This document shows positions 53,448-63,877 of a stretch of 64,000 bases of DNA, one piece after another. The stretch is taken from assembly GCF_037265215.1 (NCBI RefSeq), contig NZ_CP147737.1:3566001-3630000 (forward strand). Direction: 5' to 3'. The translations under genes and the position numbers were made by a program. Origin of the DNA: Xenorhabdus griffiniae. Lineage in GTDB: Bacteria; Pseudomonadota; Gammaproteobacteria; Enterobacterales; Enterobacteriaceae. The notes under the pieces are model-generated. The model was not told where the DNA came from and ran no database searches. It saw nothing but the letters and a program-made list of their open reading frames with translations. Position 1 is the stretch's first letter, and each line of letters opens with the position of its first letter.

Positions 53448-54602
53448 TTATTCCAATTGGCTGGCACCTTTTGTGGCCTGACAAAGATAAATATCCGCTT
53501 TTAAACCTGTTTTAGTCTTGTATTGTTGCTCAATCATCTTTTCCACATTTTTCACCAAATCAGGGGGAACCAACGCCACCACACAACCGCCAAAACCGCC
53601 TCCCGTCATACGGACACCACCATGATCGCCAATCACGTCTTTGACTATTTCCACCAGCACATCTATTTCACGGACAGTAATTTCAAAATCATCACGCATG
53701 GAAATATGCGATGCAGCCATCAGCTGACCAAGACGAAATAAATCACCAGCACTCAAAGCATCAGCCGCCAATTTAGTCCGCAAATTTTCACTGATCACAT
53801 GGCGGGCCCGTTTGACAAGCAATGTATCGAGCAACGCTTGTTTAGTATTGAACTCCTCAAGCGTGATATCACACAACATGTTCACGCCCAACAAATGGGC
53901 GGCTTCTTCACATTGCTGCCTGCGCATATTGTATTCGCTATCCACCAACCCCCGTGGTTTATTGGAATTGATGATCATCACAACCACGTTATCAGGCATA
54001 CGTACAGATTGCGTAGCCAACGTGAAGCAGTCGATCAACAAGGCGTGATTTTCTTTCCCACAAGCAGAGATTAACTGATCCATGATGCCAGAATTGCAAC
54101 CAACAAACTGGTTTTCTGCTTGCTGCCCACTCAATGCAATCTTTTTGGGACTAATATCAAGCTGATAAAGCACTTTAATGGCTTGTCCAACCACGACTTC
54201 CAATGCCGCAGATGAACTCAAACCCGCACCTTGTGGAATATTGCCACTAATAGCAAGATCCATTCCTCCAAATGCATAACCACTCGCCACCAGAGCATTC
54301 ATCACACCGCGGATGTAATTTGCCCACATTTTTTCTGGCAGAAAGAGAATTGGCTGGCCAAGATCAAATTCATCACACTGATTATGATAATCAACCGCTA
54401 TCACCCTGACACGCTTATCTCCACGCTTCGCGGCGGCAACCACTGTCTGAAAATTAATTGCGCAAGGCAAAACTAAACCACCGTTGTAATCCGTATGCTC
54501 CCCGATAAGATTCACACGCCCCGGTGCCTGAAAAAAATGCGTTGGAGAAGAGTTAAAGTACGCATTAAAAGATTCAGTGACGTTTTGGATTAACGTTTTC
54601 AT
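53448..54602 (-). CDS. galK: Galactokinase GalK
   Basis: 384 residues, GHMP kinase: N-terminal [17 protein letters not shown]-loop-like [14 protein letters not shown], and C-terminal [13 protein letters not shown]. It phosphorylates galactose at C1. Third gene of galETK, 33 bases after galT. galM is not seen. Confidence 0.98.
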   Translation of the reverse strand: MKTLIQNVTESFNAYFNSSPTHFFQAPGRVNLIGEHTDYNGGLVLPCAINFQTVVAAAKRGDKRVRVIAVDYHNQCDEFDLGQPILFLPEKMWANYIRGVMNALVASGYAFGGMDLAISGNIPQGAGLSSSAALEVVVGQAIKVLYQLDISPKKIALSGQQAENQFVGCNSGIMDQLISACGKENHALLIDCFTLATQSVRMPDNVVVMIINSNKPRGLVDSEYNMRRQQCEEAAHLLGVNMLCDITLEEFNTKQALLDTLLVKRARHVISENLRTKLAADALSAGDLFRLGQLMAASHISMRDDFEITVREIDVLVEIVKDVIGDHGGVRMTGGGFGGCVVALVPPDLVKNVEKMIEQQYKTKTGLKADIYLCQATKGASQLE

Positions 54603-54635
54603 CTCTTTTCCCCCAGAAACGTTTCTTAACGGAAA

Positions 54636-55715
54636 TCAGCGTACCTTAAAATGAATGTCGCTGACATTCCGTAACCGCTGGGCGGCCTGTTCTGGCGTCA
54701 AATCACGCTGAGCTTCCGCCAACATTTCATAACCCACCATAAACTTACGGACGCTGGATGACCGTAATAACGGCGGATAAAACAGTGCATGTAATTGCCA
54801 GTGATCAATATTGTGTTTTTGTGATTTAAGATTGGTATCGCGTTGATGCTCGAAGAAGGGCGCAAAATGCCAGCCCATTGAATAGGGAAAAGCGCATTGA
54901 AACAGATTATCATAGCGACTGGTCAATTTTTTAATCGCCACCGCCAGGTCATCACGTTGTGCCTCTGTCAGTTCATTCATGCGACGGATATGACTTTTCG
55001 GCAACAGCATAGTTTCAAATGGCCATACCGCCCAATAAGGTACAACCGCAAGCCAATATTCGGTTTCCACGACCGTACGTGCACCATCTTTGCGCTCAGC
55101 ATCGATATAATCCATCAATAAGTTAGTTCCTTGCTGGCAATAATATTGCCGCAACCGTTCATCTTTACGAGCCAGCTCATCAGGCAGGAAATCACTGGCC
55201 CAAATCTGCCCATGAGGATGAGGCTGGGAACACCCCATCATTTCGCCTTTATTCTCAAAAACCTGAATCCAAATATAACGCTGGCTCAATTCTTCAATCT
55301 GCGCATTCCATGCATCAATGACACGGCGGATTTGCTCCAATGGTAGCTCTGGTAATGTCTTGCTGTGATCAGGAGAAAAACAGAGTACCCGACAAACACC
55401 CCTTACTGGCTCAATTTTAAATAATGGGTTATCGGTAGGATGAATATCAAAGCGTTCCGGTAACAAGGCAGAATAATCATTCTGGAATAGATAGACGTCC
55501 TGATAATCTGGATTGATATTACCTGAAGCGCGGGTATTGTTCGGACATAAAAAACAGTGTTCATCGTAACTTGGCAAGGCGACGTGGAGAGGTTTTTCAT
55601 CAATTCCGCTCCACGGTCGTTCTGTTCGGTGTGGTGAAACAATAATCCATTTATCCGTCAAAGGATTGTATCGCCTGTGTGGAAAATCAACAGTATTGAA
55701 TCGTATCTTTGGCAT
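54636..55715 (-). CDS. galT: Galactose-1-phosphate uridylyltransferase GalT
   Basis: 359 residues. Zinc-type CFLCPNN near 55, and the catalytic His in GCSQPHPHGQIWAS near residue 165, with the covalent uridylyl-His. ESHE-type C-terminal histidines follow. Second gene of the gal operon. Confidence 0.98.
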   Translation of the reverse strand: MPKIRFNTVDFPHRRYNPLTDKWIIVSPHRTERPWSGIDEKPLHVALPSYDEHCFLCPNNTRASGNINPDYQDVYLFQNDYSALLPERFDIHPTDNPLFKIEPVRGVCRVLCFSPDHSKTLPELPLEQIRRVIDAWNAQIEELSQRYIWIQVFENKGEMMGCSQPHPHGQIWASDFLPDELARKDERLRQYYCQQGTNLLMDYIDAERKDGARTVVETEYWLAVVPYWAVWPFETMLLPKSHIRRMNELTEAQRDDLAVAIKKLTSRYDNLFQCAFPYSMGWHFAPFFEHQRDTNLKSQKHNIDHWQLHALFYPPLLRSSSVRKFMVGYEMLAEAQRDLTPEQAAQRLRNVSDIHFKVR

Positions 55716-55775
55716 ATTGGATACCCCTTACTTTCACCACACACACCTTACAGAAAGCCAAACGTTTGTTGTTGC

Positions 55776-56795
55776 TTACTTCGCTTTATAGCCATTGGGA
55801 TTTTGAGATTGCCAACGCCAGGCATCCGCAGTCATTTCCACGATAGTGCGATTTGCTTTCCAGCCCAGCTCTCGCTCGGCTTTCTCCGGGCTTGACCAAC
55901 ATTCGGCAATATCACCCGGACGACGTGGACAAATTTCATAAGGAACTGGTTTACCGCAAGCATTACTGAAAGCTTCTACCATTTCCAGTACGCTGGTACC
56001 TTTTCCAGTCCCCAAATTGTAGATATGCAATCCCGCTTTTTTACCAACGGCATTGAGGGCCGCGATATGCCCGTCAGCCAAATCCATCACATGGATATAA
56101 TCGCGAACGCCAGTGCCATCGGCTGTTGGATAATCATTGCCATACACGGACAGTTTCTCCCGACGGCCTACCGCAACCTGAGCAATATAAGGCATCAAAT
56201 TATTGGGGATCCCCTGAGGATCTTCCCCCATTGTGCCAGAAGGATGAGCCCCAACTGGATTGAAGTAGCGTAACAACACCACAGACCAATCATTTTCTGC
56301 ATGATGGAAATCAGACAGGCAGCGTTCAACCATATATTTACTGGTGCCATAAGGGTTAGTGGTATTACCTACCGCAGACTGTTCAGTAATAGGCACAACC
56401 TCCGGATCACCATATACCGTCGCAGATGAGCTAAAGATAATGCTTTTTACCCCCGCTTTACGCATACTACGCACCAGCACCAGCGTTCCATTGACATTAT
56501 TATCATAATATTCGATAGGCTTGGCGACTGACTCGCCAACCGCTTTCAAGCCTGCAAAATGAATAACTGACTGAATTTGGTGGCGGGAGAAAATAGCATC
56601 AAGGAATAATTCATCACGAATATCCCCTTCATAAAACAGTGGCTGAATCCCCGTCAATGCCTCAATGCGAGCCAAAACTTCACGATTGGCATTGCACAGA
56701 TTATCGATGATGATCGGCGTCATTCCAGCTTCAATCATTTGAACACAAGTATGGCTACCGATATATCCCATCCCGCCTGTTACTAATATTTCCAC
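55776..56795 (-). CDS. galE: UDP-glucose 4-epimerase GalE
   Basis: 339 residues, short-chain reductase type: NAD motif VTGGMGYIGSHTCVQ, catalytic YGTSKYMVE (YxxxK) and SSSATVYG. First gene of galETK and also needed for envelope sugars. AGAGGTTGTTG precedes the start. Confidence 0.98.
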   Translation of the reverse strand: MEILVTGGMGYIGSHTCVQMIEAGMTPIIIDNLCNANREVLARIEALTGIQPLFYEGDIRDELFLDAIFSRHQIQSVIHFAGLKAVGESVAKPIEYYDNNVNGTLVLVRSMRKAGVKSIIFSSSATVYGDPEVVPITEQSAVGNTTNPYGTSKYMVERCLSDFHHAENDWSVVLLRYFNPVGAHPSGTMGEDPQGIPNNLMPYIAQVAVGRREKLSVYGNDYPTADGTGVRDYIHVMDLADGHIAALNAVGKKAGLHIYNLGTGKGTSVLEMVEAFSNACGKPVPYEICPRRPGDIAECWSSPEKAERELGWKANRTIVEMTADAWRWQSQNPNGYKAK

Positions 56796-57154
56796 AACAA
56801 CCTCTTTTCAAAAATGGTAACAACGAGGAGTATAAAAAGAGTCACAGCGTTAGTGAACTAATTTTATGTTTTAGCGTTTACTTATAATTATAATTTTTAT
56901 ATAAAAATCAAATAATTAAAGTTTTATTTAACTGTATATTATTCCAGTGTTTATTAAAGTCACTGTTACCTACCTAGTTGTGCGATTCATCAGGCACGAA
57001 GCACATTAAAGCGCGAGTATACTTGCTGATTACACCGTCTAATGTTTCATACTCCCGTGCATACGGGGACAAACCATGAATCCAGTAAAAACCATTGCGC
57101 CATAGAGGAAATAATGTACAATGCAATACAAATGTAATTACACATGGTGATACT
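56796..57154. other. Intergenic region upstream of galE and relB
   Basis: A+T-rich at 56860-56970. It should hold the leftward gal promoter and the rightward antitoxin promoter. No family A or B repeat, no gene seen. Confidence 0.5.
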
Positions 57155-57409
57155 ATGAGCACAATTCAGATAAGAGTGGATGAAGAATTGAAAAAGAATG
57201 CATACCGTGCATTTGATAAATTGAATCTTTCCCCTTCCGACGCTATGCGGCTCTTTCTACGTTATGTGGCGGAAAATGAAAAACTACCATTTACAGAAAT
57301 ATCCGTAATGGTCTCAGAGCACGATGAAGATGAAGATATTCTGGAAGTGGTACGTGAACGTTTAAAAGATCCCGCTAAACGAATTCGGGTAAATCTTGAT
57401 GAAATTTAG
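57155..57409 (+). CDS. RelB/DinJ-type antitoxin
   Basis: 84 residues from MSTIQIRVDEELKKNAYRAF, a ribbon-helix-helix with the usual SPSDAMRLFLRYVAE second helix, and an acidic C-terminus (EHDEDEDILEV). The frame upstream to 57095 has no ribosome site. The stop overlaps the remnant relE start. With the toxin broken it stands alone. Confidence 0.88.
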   Translation: MSTIQIRVDEELKKNAYRAFDKLNLSPSDAMRLFLRYVAENEKLPFTEISVMVSEHDEDEDILEVVRERLKDPAKRIRVNLDEI

Positions 57410-57565
57410 TATAGATTTCGACGAGCGTGCATTAAAGGAATGGCAAAAACTAGATAAAAGCATCCGTGAGCAGTTTAAAAAGAAATTGTGATATGGATAA
57501 TAGCTGTTGGTAAGCGTGAAAAATCAAAAAGTTACAAGTCAGCCACTGAGCGTATAGTGCCATGA
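57399..57565 (+). pseudogene. RelE/YafQ-type toxin with internal deletion
   Basis: Overlaps the antitoxin. The N-part reads MKFSIDFDERALKEWQKLDK to IREQFKKKL (30 codons, stop TGA at 57489), a typical RelE start. One frame over, 57488-57565 reads VIWIIAVGKREKSKSYKSAT then a stop, the normal RelE C-terminus (IAVGKRE). About 120 bases between the two are missing and the join is out of frame. The catalytic basic residues of the middle strand region are lost, so the toxin is dead. Confidence 0.8.
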
Positions 57566-57708
57566 ATTGTGAATTTATAACACATTAACCTATCCCATAA
57601 ATAAAGACGCGTTTACTTAATAACCACTGTCACTAAGAATATTTTCCATATCGTTTCCTTAGCTTAATTAGCAATCTATCTAATAATCGCAACCGATAAT
57701 AAAAAACC

Positions 57709-58464
57709 ATGATGAAAAAAATAACTTTTACTTCTATCCTTACCTCTGCTCACACTACTGCCATAAATGATCCTTTTTTTACAGACATACAAGCAGGTGC
57801 ACTGTCAGAACATCCCGATATTCAAGTCATAAAAACTTATTTTGATCAGTCTTGCTATCGGGATGCGCTATTTGACGAATATGGCATCACCTACCCAAGC
57901 CAATTACAAAATGCCGTTAATAAACGACGTGCGGAATATCTGGCTGCCCGTTATTGCACTCAACAAGTTTTAAGCCGTTTAGATTACCCTGCTTTTCAGG
58001 TAACCAATGCTCAAGATCGTTCCCCAATCTGGCCTGACAATATTTGTGGTTCAATTTCTCATTCAGCCAGCTGTGCCATTGCCTTTGCTGCTTCTTGCAA
58101 TAACTACCGAATAATAGGCGTAGATATCGAGCAGGAGATTAAACCAGATACCATCAAAAGCGTTTCATCTAGCATCATCAATGACAATGAAGTGAAATTA
58201 CTGACAGAGTGTCCATTCCCTTTTGCACAGGTATTCACTCTTGCGTTCTCCCTCAAAGAGAGTCTGTTTAAGGCACTTTATCCCCACGTGAAACGCTTCT
58301 TTGATTTCCATGCCGCTGAAATTACGTCAATTGATTGCAGAAATGACACTATAAGCATAAAACTACTGCAAACATTATCTGATGAGTATCGAGCTGGTTC
58401 GCAATTCCACGGAAATTTTGCCTTAATGCCGCAGCAACAAGTGTTGACGTATATTGTCCAGTGA
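57709..58464 (+). CDS. ngrA: 4'-phosphopantetheinyl transferase (NgrA/EntD type)
   Basis: 251 residues. SISHSASCAIAFAA, the magnesium motif GVDIEQE and FSLKESLFKALYP identify a Sfp/EntD transferase. It loads carrier proteins of non-ribosomal peptide and polyketide synthases. In Photorhabdus NgrA of this type is required for antibiotics, siderophore and nematode growth support. No biosynthetic genes are near, so it likely serves the whole cell. The symbol rests on family likeness and the host guess. Confidence 0.85.
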   Translation: MMKKITFTSILTSAHTTAINDPFFTDIQAGALSEHPDIQVIKTYFDQSCYRDALFDEYGITYPSQLQNAVNKRRAEYLAARYCTQQVLSRLDYPAFQVTNAQDRSPIWPDNICGSISHSASCAIAFAASCNNYRIIGVDIEQEIKPDTIKSVSSSIINDNEVKLLTECPFPFAQVFTLAFSLKESLFKALYPHVKRFFDFHAAEITSIDCRNDTISIKLLQTLSDEYRAGSQFHGNFALMPQQQVLTYIVQ

Positions 58465-58513
58465 TATGCTGGGTTTGAAAAAAAGCGCCCCTAAATTTTT
58501 TCAAACATTGTAA

Positions 58514-58532
58514 ATATCGCAATTTGCGATAT
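58514..58532. promoter_or_regulatory. Palindromic operator of higBA
   Basis: ATATCGCAA-T-TTGCGATAT, a perfect 9-base inverted repeat 15 bases before the higB start. HigA-type antitoxins bind such palindromes to repress their own operon. Confidence 0.75.
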
Positions 58533-58546
58533 CATAAGGAAGTGAT

Positions 58547-58918
58547 ATGCGAGTTATCACAGCAAAAGTCATCATTGAAGCAATGCAAAAACATGCTCAA
58601 TGGAAGGTAGGCCTAAAACTCTGGTTGGATGTTTTTGATAAAGTGTCTTTACGGTTTGAATCTTATGCTCAACTCCGTGAGTTATGGCTTAAAACATCGA
58701 CATGGAATGTTGATCGTATACCCCACGAGTTACTGGAGGCAGGAAGCCAAAAAGGGCCATTAGATATTTATATATTTGATATACATAAAAATAAATGCCG
58801 CATTATCACATGGCTTAATCCCAGATCAGGCACTTTTTACATTAAAGATGTTTGCCCCCATACCGAATATGATAAATGGTGGCGTAAACAGACTAAATCA
58901 AAACGATCAAAAAGGTGA
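58547..58918 (+). CDS. higB: HigB family toxin
   Basis: 123 residues, RelE-superfamily mRNA interferase. VITAKVIIEAMQKHAQWKVG, then CRIITWLNPRSGTFYIKDVC and HTEYDKWW, match HigB. TAAGGAAGTGAT gives a strong ribosome site. The toxin precedes its antitoxin by 3 bases, the usual HigBA order. Confidence 0.9.
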   Translation: MRVITAKVIIEAMQKHAQWKVGLKLWLDVFDKVSLRFESYAQLRELWLKTSTWNVDRIPHELLEAGSQKGPLDIYIFDIHKNKCRIITWLNPRSGTFYIKDVCPHTEYDKWWRKQTKSKRSKR

Positions 58919-58921
58919 AGC

Positions 58922-59395
58922 ATGAGAAAAACATCACTCGTTACTGATAAAAGGATTGATGGACTCATCGAAATTTTACCCCAAATGATGCAGTCAATAT
59001 CTGAGCAAATCAGCCCGTTGGCACTTTTGTTCTCAGCATGTATTGAACCTGTAGAAAACGATGACGATCTGAGTGCCCGCATGGCACTGATTGATGAGTT
59101 ATACTCATATGCTGAAAATACCGAACATGCCGCAGCAAAGTTCGCTGATTTTATCACTGATCGTGTCTATGAGTACGAAGCTAAAAATCGCCAAGTCCCC
59201 AATGTTACTCCACGTGAAGCATTGAGTTACTTGATGAAAGAAAGAGGCATAAGGCAGCTTGATCTGCGTGATATTGCAAACCAGAGTGTTATATCAGAGA
59301 TACTGCATGGAAAACGTTCTATGAACATTGGACAAGTAAAAGGCTTTGCCAAATTCTTTAACGTTCCTGTTGAAACCTTTATGGGTTCAGACTGA
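58922..59395 (+). CDS. higA: HigA family antitoxin
   Basis: 157 residues. N-terminal toxin-binding part and a C-terminal XRE helix-turn-helix: TPREALSYLMKERGIRQLDL, DIANQSVISEILHGKRSMN, FAKFFNVPVETF. It should neutralise HigB and repress the operon via the palindrome at 58514. Its start follows the toxin stop with AAAAGGTGAAGC. Confidence 0.9.
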   Translation: MRKTSLVTDKRIDGLIEILPQMMQSISEQISPLALLFSACIEPVENDDDLSARMALIDELYSYAENTEHAAAKFADFITDRVYEYEAKNRQVPNVTPREALSYLMKERGIRQLDLRDIANQSVISEILHGKRSMNIGQVKGFAKFFNVPVETFMGSD

Positions 59396-59414
59396 GAAAA
59401 AACTGTATTTCTAA

Positions 59415-59502
59415 AAAGCGTTTCAAAATGATAGGAGTATTCCTTACCCCATGCGGGGTAAGGAACTCCAACATCTGATACTCTCAGTATTATAAAACCT
59501 AT
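59415..59502 (-). repeat. Palindromic repeat family B (MITE-like), copy 3
   Basis: Inverted relative to copies 1 and 2: AAAGCGTTTCAAAATGATAG, arms TTCCTTACCCC / GGGGTAAGGAA, and ATACTCTCAGTATTATAAAA. The inner stem is 6 bases shorter. It is followed at 59502-59522 by the right end of a family A repeat (ATCTTGAAGTGAGATTGGTA). It lies between higA and speB. Confidence 0.85.
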
Positions 59503-59535
59503 CTTGAAGTGAGATTGGTATATAAGATGAATGCA

Positions 59536-60462
59536 TTAAAGATCTTTCTTTGATGCTTGCAAATACAGTAACTCCAGTCCAATCGTTGCGGCCGCCAATG
59601 CTGTAATTTCAGATTGGTCATAAGCCGGCGCCACTTCCACCACATCCATTCCAACAATATTCAATGGTTGCAAAGCGCGCACTATTTTCAATGCCCGATC
59701 TGACGTCAATCCACCAATCACCGGCGTTCCTGTACCTGGTGCAAATGCCGGATCAAGGCAATCAATATCGAACGTCAGGTAAATCGGCAAGTCACCAACC
59801 ACCGTTTTAATCTGCTCAACAATATCATCAACACCGCGATCATTAACCTGACCAGCATCTAATACAGTGAAACCATTATTCGTATCGTGTTCAGTGCGAA
59901 TACCTATTTGTACAGAGTGGTGAGGATCTATCAGCCCTTCATTTGGCGCATGGTAAAACATCGTACCATGATCAAATTGACTGCCATTGGCATAAGTATC
60001 TGTATGAGCATCAAAATGGATAAGCGCCATTTTGCCAAAGTGTTTTGCATGAGCACGTAACAGTGGCAAAGTAACAAAGTGATCACCACCAAATGACAGC
60101 ATACGCTTACCCGATGCCAGCACCTTTTCAGCATGTGCCTGCAACTTATTACTCATATCCTGGGCATCACCAAAATTAAATACCAGGTCCCCGCAATCCA
60201 CCACATTCAGGCGCTTGCGTAAGCTAAAGCCCCACGGCCAACGACAGCTTTCCCACGCCAGATTAGTCGATACCTGACGGATGGCAGCTGGCCCATGGCG
60301 GCTTCCTGCACGTCCCGATGTTGCCATATCAAAAGGAATGCCAGTAATTACCCATTCCGCATCACTGGAATAGGGCTGAAAATTCAAAGGAAAACGCAGG
60401 AAACCGAAGGCATTTGAAACCAAAGAGTTATCAATTTGGTTTCCTAAGGAGCTAATACTCAT
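59536..60462 (-). CDS. speB: Agmatinase SpeB
   Basis: 308 residues, ureohydrolase. Manganese ligands: GGDH, DAHTDTY and FDIDCLDP. It turns agmatine into putrescine and urea, after SpeA at 61314. In E. coli speA and speB are adjacent; here an 850-base relic-bearing gap separates them. Confidence 0.97.
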   Translation of the reverse strand: MSISSLGNQIDNSLVSNAFGFLRFPLNFQPYSSDAEWVITGIPFDMATSGRAGSRHGPAAIRQVSTNLAWESCRWPWGFSLRKRLNVVDCGDLVFNFGDAQDMSNKLQAHAEKVLASGKRMLSFGGDHFVTLPLLRAHAKHFGKMALIHFDAHTDTYANGSQFDHGTMFYHAPNEGLIDPHHSVQIGIRTEHDTNNGFTVLDAGQVNDRGVDDIVEQIKTVVGDLPIYLTFDIDCLDPAFAPGTGTPVIGGLTSDRALKIVRALQPLNIVGMDVVEVAPAYDQSEITALAAATIGLELLYLQASKKDL

Positions 60463-60837
60463 GATATATCCTCAAAAGTCCCATGCTGGCTTATTACTCG
60501 TCTCCAATGCTGGCAGTAACAAGTAACACAGAGGCTTATTTACACTAGAAGATTAATCTTCCAAATACACGATTATTTAAAATAAAAGTAAAAAAATGTT
60601 AGCAATCAATTCAAAATTAAAGAATCAAATGCGTACACACTCATATACAAACAAGAAAGGTACCTAACATCCAAGTCCATAGACCAATCCAGGATGAGCA
60701 TATAGTATTAGACATGTTTTCTGCTTGCTACAACTTACCGTACTGTAAAAGGTAAAAAATAATTTGAAGAAGAGTATGACTAACGACAACAATTATTGGA
60801 TTTATGACCCTAAAGGAAATATAGATACATAATCCTG

Positions 60838-61155
60838 ACAACGCTACGATATGTTCGCTGGTATCTGGGACTACGAACTGAGCTTGCGTAATCTGGAAGG
60901 ATGATAGTGGTGTTACCCGTCTGGTTCCGCTGATTGTCAAACGTCACCAACGCAGCATTCCCGTGACAACGAGATAGATGAAACCTATATCAAAATCAAA
61001 GAAGAATGGCGCGTCTCACCGAACGGTAGATTCGGCTGGCAATACCGTTGACTTTTGCCATCCGAGGCTTTTTCAACAAAGCTATTCGTCAATATGGACA
61101 ACTGGAAGTTGTAATCCGCAATAATAACTATACTGCCATGGAATTAATAAGGTGA
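60838..61155 (+). pseudogene. IS6-type transposase relic
   Basis: Short blocks in shifting frames: RYVRWYL, then YELSLRNLEG, then NEIDETYIKIKEEWRVSPNG and RFGWQYR, then NKAIRQYGQLEVVIRNNNYT. The YVRWYL/YELSLR region and the DETY.K(I/V)K catalytic-Asp block are characteristic of IS6-family transposases. At least two frameshifts, early stops and missing terminal repeats. The rest of 60463-61313 is A+T-rich and empty. Confidence 0.65.
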
Positions 61156-61313
61156 ATACTTTGTTAAATATTGAGTGAAAAATATATTATTATTGTAAAA
61201 AATGTGGAGTGGCATCAGGATAAATAACAGAAAAATAGTCATTCAAAATCAAGTTATTATACAAAATACATGACCAAGAATGACTATTAATATAAGTTAG
61301 TGGCTAATCAGGA

Positions 61314-63218
61314 TTACTCATCTTCCAAATAGGTGTAGCCATACAGACCACTTTCAAACTCCTGCAAGAATTGTTCCTGCAAATTGTCATCCAGATCCGT
61401 CGATTTCACTTGATCACGGAAACGTGTCAATAGTACCTGTGGTTCCAGTTTGACATATTGAAGCATATTGGCGACAGAATCCCCTTCCTCGCTTTGCTTA
61501 TAAGTTACTGCGCCATTTTCTGCAACATAAACATCAATGGCTGCCGTATCACCAAACAAGTTATGCATGTTACCCAAAATTTCCTGATAAGCTCCAACCA
61601 TAAAGAAACCAATCAAAGGCGGAGTTTCTGGATCATAAGCTGGCATTGGCATCGTTGTTGCCACACCATCGCCATCAACATAGTGATCAATCGTACCGTC
61701 AGAATCACAGGTAATGTCCAACAAAACAGCACGGCGATCCAGCGGCTTATCCAAACCTTCAATCGGCAAAACAGGGAAAAGTTGATCAATCCCCCACGCA
61801 TCTGGCATTGATTGGAACAGTGAGAAATTCACATAGAATTTATCTGCCATACGTTCCTGTAATTCATCAATAATCGGACGATGGGCGCGGTTGCTTGGAT
61901 CAAGATCTTGCTGAATATGGCGACAAATATTTAAATACAGTTCTTCTGCCCATGCACGTTCTGACAGATCCAACATACCATGTGCATATTGGGTATGAAC
62001 GTCGTGCAGATCAAACTGGCTGTCATGCAACCATTCACGCAGGGAACGACGACTACTGTCAGATTGCATCTCCTCCCAGGTTTCCCACAAACTAGTCAGA
62101 GGACGCGTCGCACCTTCTGCCGGTGGCGTTGTCTGAGTAAATTCATTGCGCTCTACTCCAATCACATTGGAAACCAAAACAGTATGATGGGCGGTCAACG
62201 CACGTCCAGACTCCGTAATCACAGTAGGATGAGGCAAACCGTGTTCTTCACACGCATCACCAATGCCCCAAATAACGTTATTGGCGTATTCATTTAGACC
62301 GTAGTTAACTGAGCATTCTGACTGGGAGCGTGTCCCTTCATAATCGACACCTAAGCCCCCACCAACATCAAAGCACTGGATCTTGACGCCTAATTTGGAC
62401 AACTCGACATAAAAACGGGCAGATTCACGCACTCCCGTTGCCACATCACGGATATTCGCCAATTGGGAACCTAAGTGGAAATGCAGCAATTGCAAGCTAT
62501 CCAACCGCCCTGCTGCACGCAACCTTTCAACCAATTGCAATACCTGTGCGGCAGCCAATCCAAACTTAGATTTTTCGCCGCCACTAGCCTGCCATTTGCC
62601 AGAACCCTGGGATGCCAAACGGGCCCGAACGCCCAAGCGTGGAATAACATTCAGACGCTTGGCTTCTTCCAGTACCATCTCAATTTCAGACATTTTCTCG
62701 ATAACCAGATACACCTTGTGTCCCAGTTTTTCACCGATCAATGCCAGACGGACGTATTCGCGATCCTTATAACCATTACAAACAATCACCGTACCTGTCA
62801 TACCTGCATGAGCCAGCACTGCCATTAATTCCGCTTTGGAGCCTGCCTCTAATCCAATGGGTTCATCAGCATTTGCCAATGTCTCAATAACGCGGCGATG
62901 CTGATTAACCTTAATCGGATAAACCAGGAAGTAATCTCCTTTATACCCATAAGATTCACGTGCACGTTTAAACGCTGCATTTATCGAACGCAAGCGATGT
63001 TGCAAAATCTGGGGAAAACAAAACAATGCCGGCAAACGCAATTGTTCTTTTTCTTCCTGAACTTTCTTCACCAGAGTGGCGAGTTCAATTTGAGCTCCCG
63101 GTAAATCAGGGTTTGGGCAAACACTGACATTACCCAGATCATTGACATAGTAATAGCCGCCGCCCCAGTATGCGATGTTATAGGTCTGTCGCATTTTGCG
63201 AGCGATATTATCATTCAT
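61314..63218 (-). CDS. speA: Biosynthetic arginine decarboxylase SpeA
   Basis: 634 residues from the Met of [20 protein letters not shown], with AAGGAGA at 5 bases; the frame extends 60 codons upstream without likeness. PLP lysine in [17 protein letters not shown]-terminal [15 protein letters not shown] is as in E. coli. It makes agmatine for SpeB. E. coli SpeA has an extra N-terminal leader that is absent here. Confidence 0.97.
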   Translation of the reverse strand: MNDNIARKMRQTYNIAYWGGGYYYVNDLGNVSVCPNPDLPGAQIELATLVKKVQEEKEQLRLPALFCFPQILQHRLRSINAAFKRARESYGYKGDYFLVYPIKVNQHRRVIETLANADEPIGLEAGSKAELMAVLAHAGMTGTVIVCNGYKDREYVRLALIGEKLGHKVYLVIEKMSEIEMVLEEAKRLNVIPRLGVRARLASQGSGKWQASGGEKSKFGLAAAQVLQLVERLRAAGRLDSLQLLHFHLGSQLANIRDVATGVRESARFYVELSKLGVKIQCFDVGGGLGVDYEGTRSQSECSVNYGLNEYANNVIWGIGDACEEHGLPHPTVITESGRALTAHHTVLVSNVIGVERNEFTQTTPPAEGATRPLTSLWETWEEMQSDSSRRSLREWLHDSQFDLHDVHTQYAHGMLDLSERAWAEELYLNICRHIQQDLDPSNRAHRPIIDELQERMADKFYVNFSLFQSMPDAWGIDQLFPVLPIEGLDKPLDRRAVLLDITCDSDGTIDHYVDGDGVATTMPMPAYDPETPPLIGFFMVGAYQEILGNMHNLFGDTAAIDVYVAENGAVTYKQSEEGDSVANMLQYVKLEPQVLLTRFRDQVKSTDLDDNLQEQFLQEFESGLYGYTYLEDE

Positions 63219-63809
63219 GGCAGTCTCCTTCATGGAGTCGAGGTTTGCCTTCACCTGTAAGTCAATAACCCAAGACACTATTTTATCGTGCGTATCTTGC
63301 GCATTAAAAAATGTCAGGGAACAGCATGCTCTTAGATTATAGGAACGTTTAGAGAGTACTAAACAACGAATTACTGAGTGACTATATAATGATGTCAACC
63401 CAACTTATCTGTGGCTTAGCTGCGGGTAACATCGAAATGACTGCATATTTAAAAGGAAGGAACAAGATATGGATACATCAATGGCATAATGTGGCTGTTG
63501 GCCGTTAACATTCAGCAGACAATGGTTCATAACCCCATTCACCCCCACATGACTTACCTACCGTAAGCCATTTCTCAATTGAGAAGCAGGATACGCGTAC
63601 ATCTCCTGCAAACGCCTGTAACTCCAAGTGCAAAAATGACTTGTGCTACGCGCGCAGTTTATACCTGTAATCCAGCAAAATTGCAAAACGAAATTTATCT
63701 AACAGGGGCTGAACCCCCATACTTTTTAGATATGGAAACTAAAATGTCACACTCTGAAAAGTAATTAAAATTAAAAAAACTGGTAACCTTGGGAAGAGTG
63801 ACTTAAAAT
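63219..63809. other. speA-metK intergenic region
   Basis: No gene assigned. A 61-codon frame at 63579-63764 lacks a ribosome site. A perfect palindrome TTCTCAATTGAGAA lies at 63572-63585, and GGGG-CTGAA-CCCC followed by a short T-run at about 63705. The E. coli yqgB gene of this interval was not recognised. Confidence 0.4.
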
Positions 63810-63825
63810 AGCCGTCTAGACGGTA
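63810..63825. promoter_or_regulatory. MetJ boxes upstream of metK
   Basis: Tandem 8-mers AGCCGTCT and AGACGGTA, 7/8 and 6/8 matches to the AGACGTCT MetJ consensus, 52 bases before metK. Confidence 0.7.
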
Positions 63826-63877
63826 ATACATCCCATCCGCCCTTAAACCAAGATTATATTTAAGGTAATAAAATATA

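Noticed and set aside
60728..60940. 70-codon minus-strand frame opposite the transposase relic
   Set aside because: Shadow of the IS6 relic; the plus-strand blocks carry the transposase motifs.
63579..63764. 61-codon frame between speA and metK
   Set aside because: No ribosome site and no likeness to yqgB or other known small genes.
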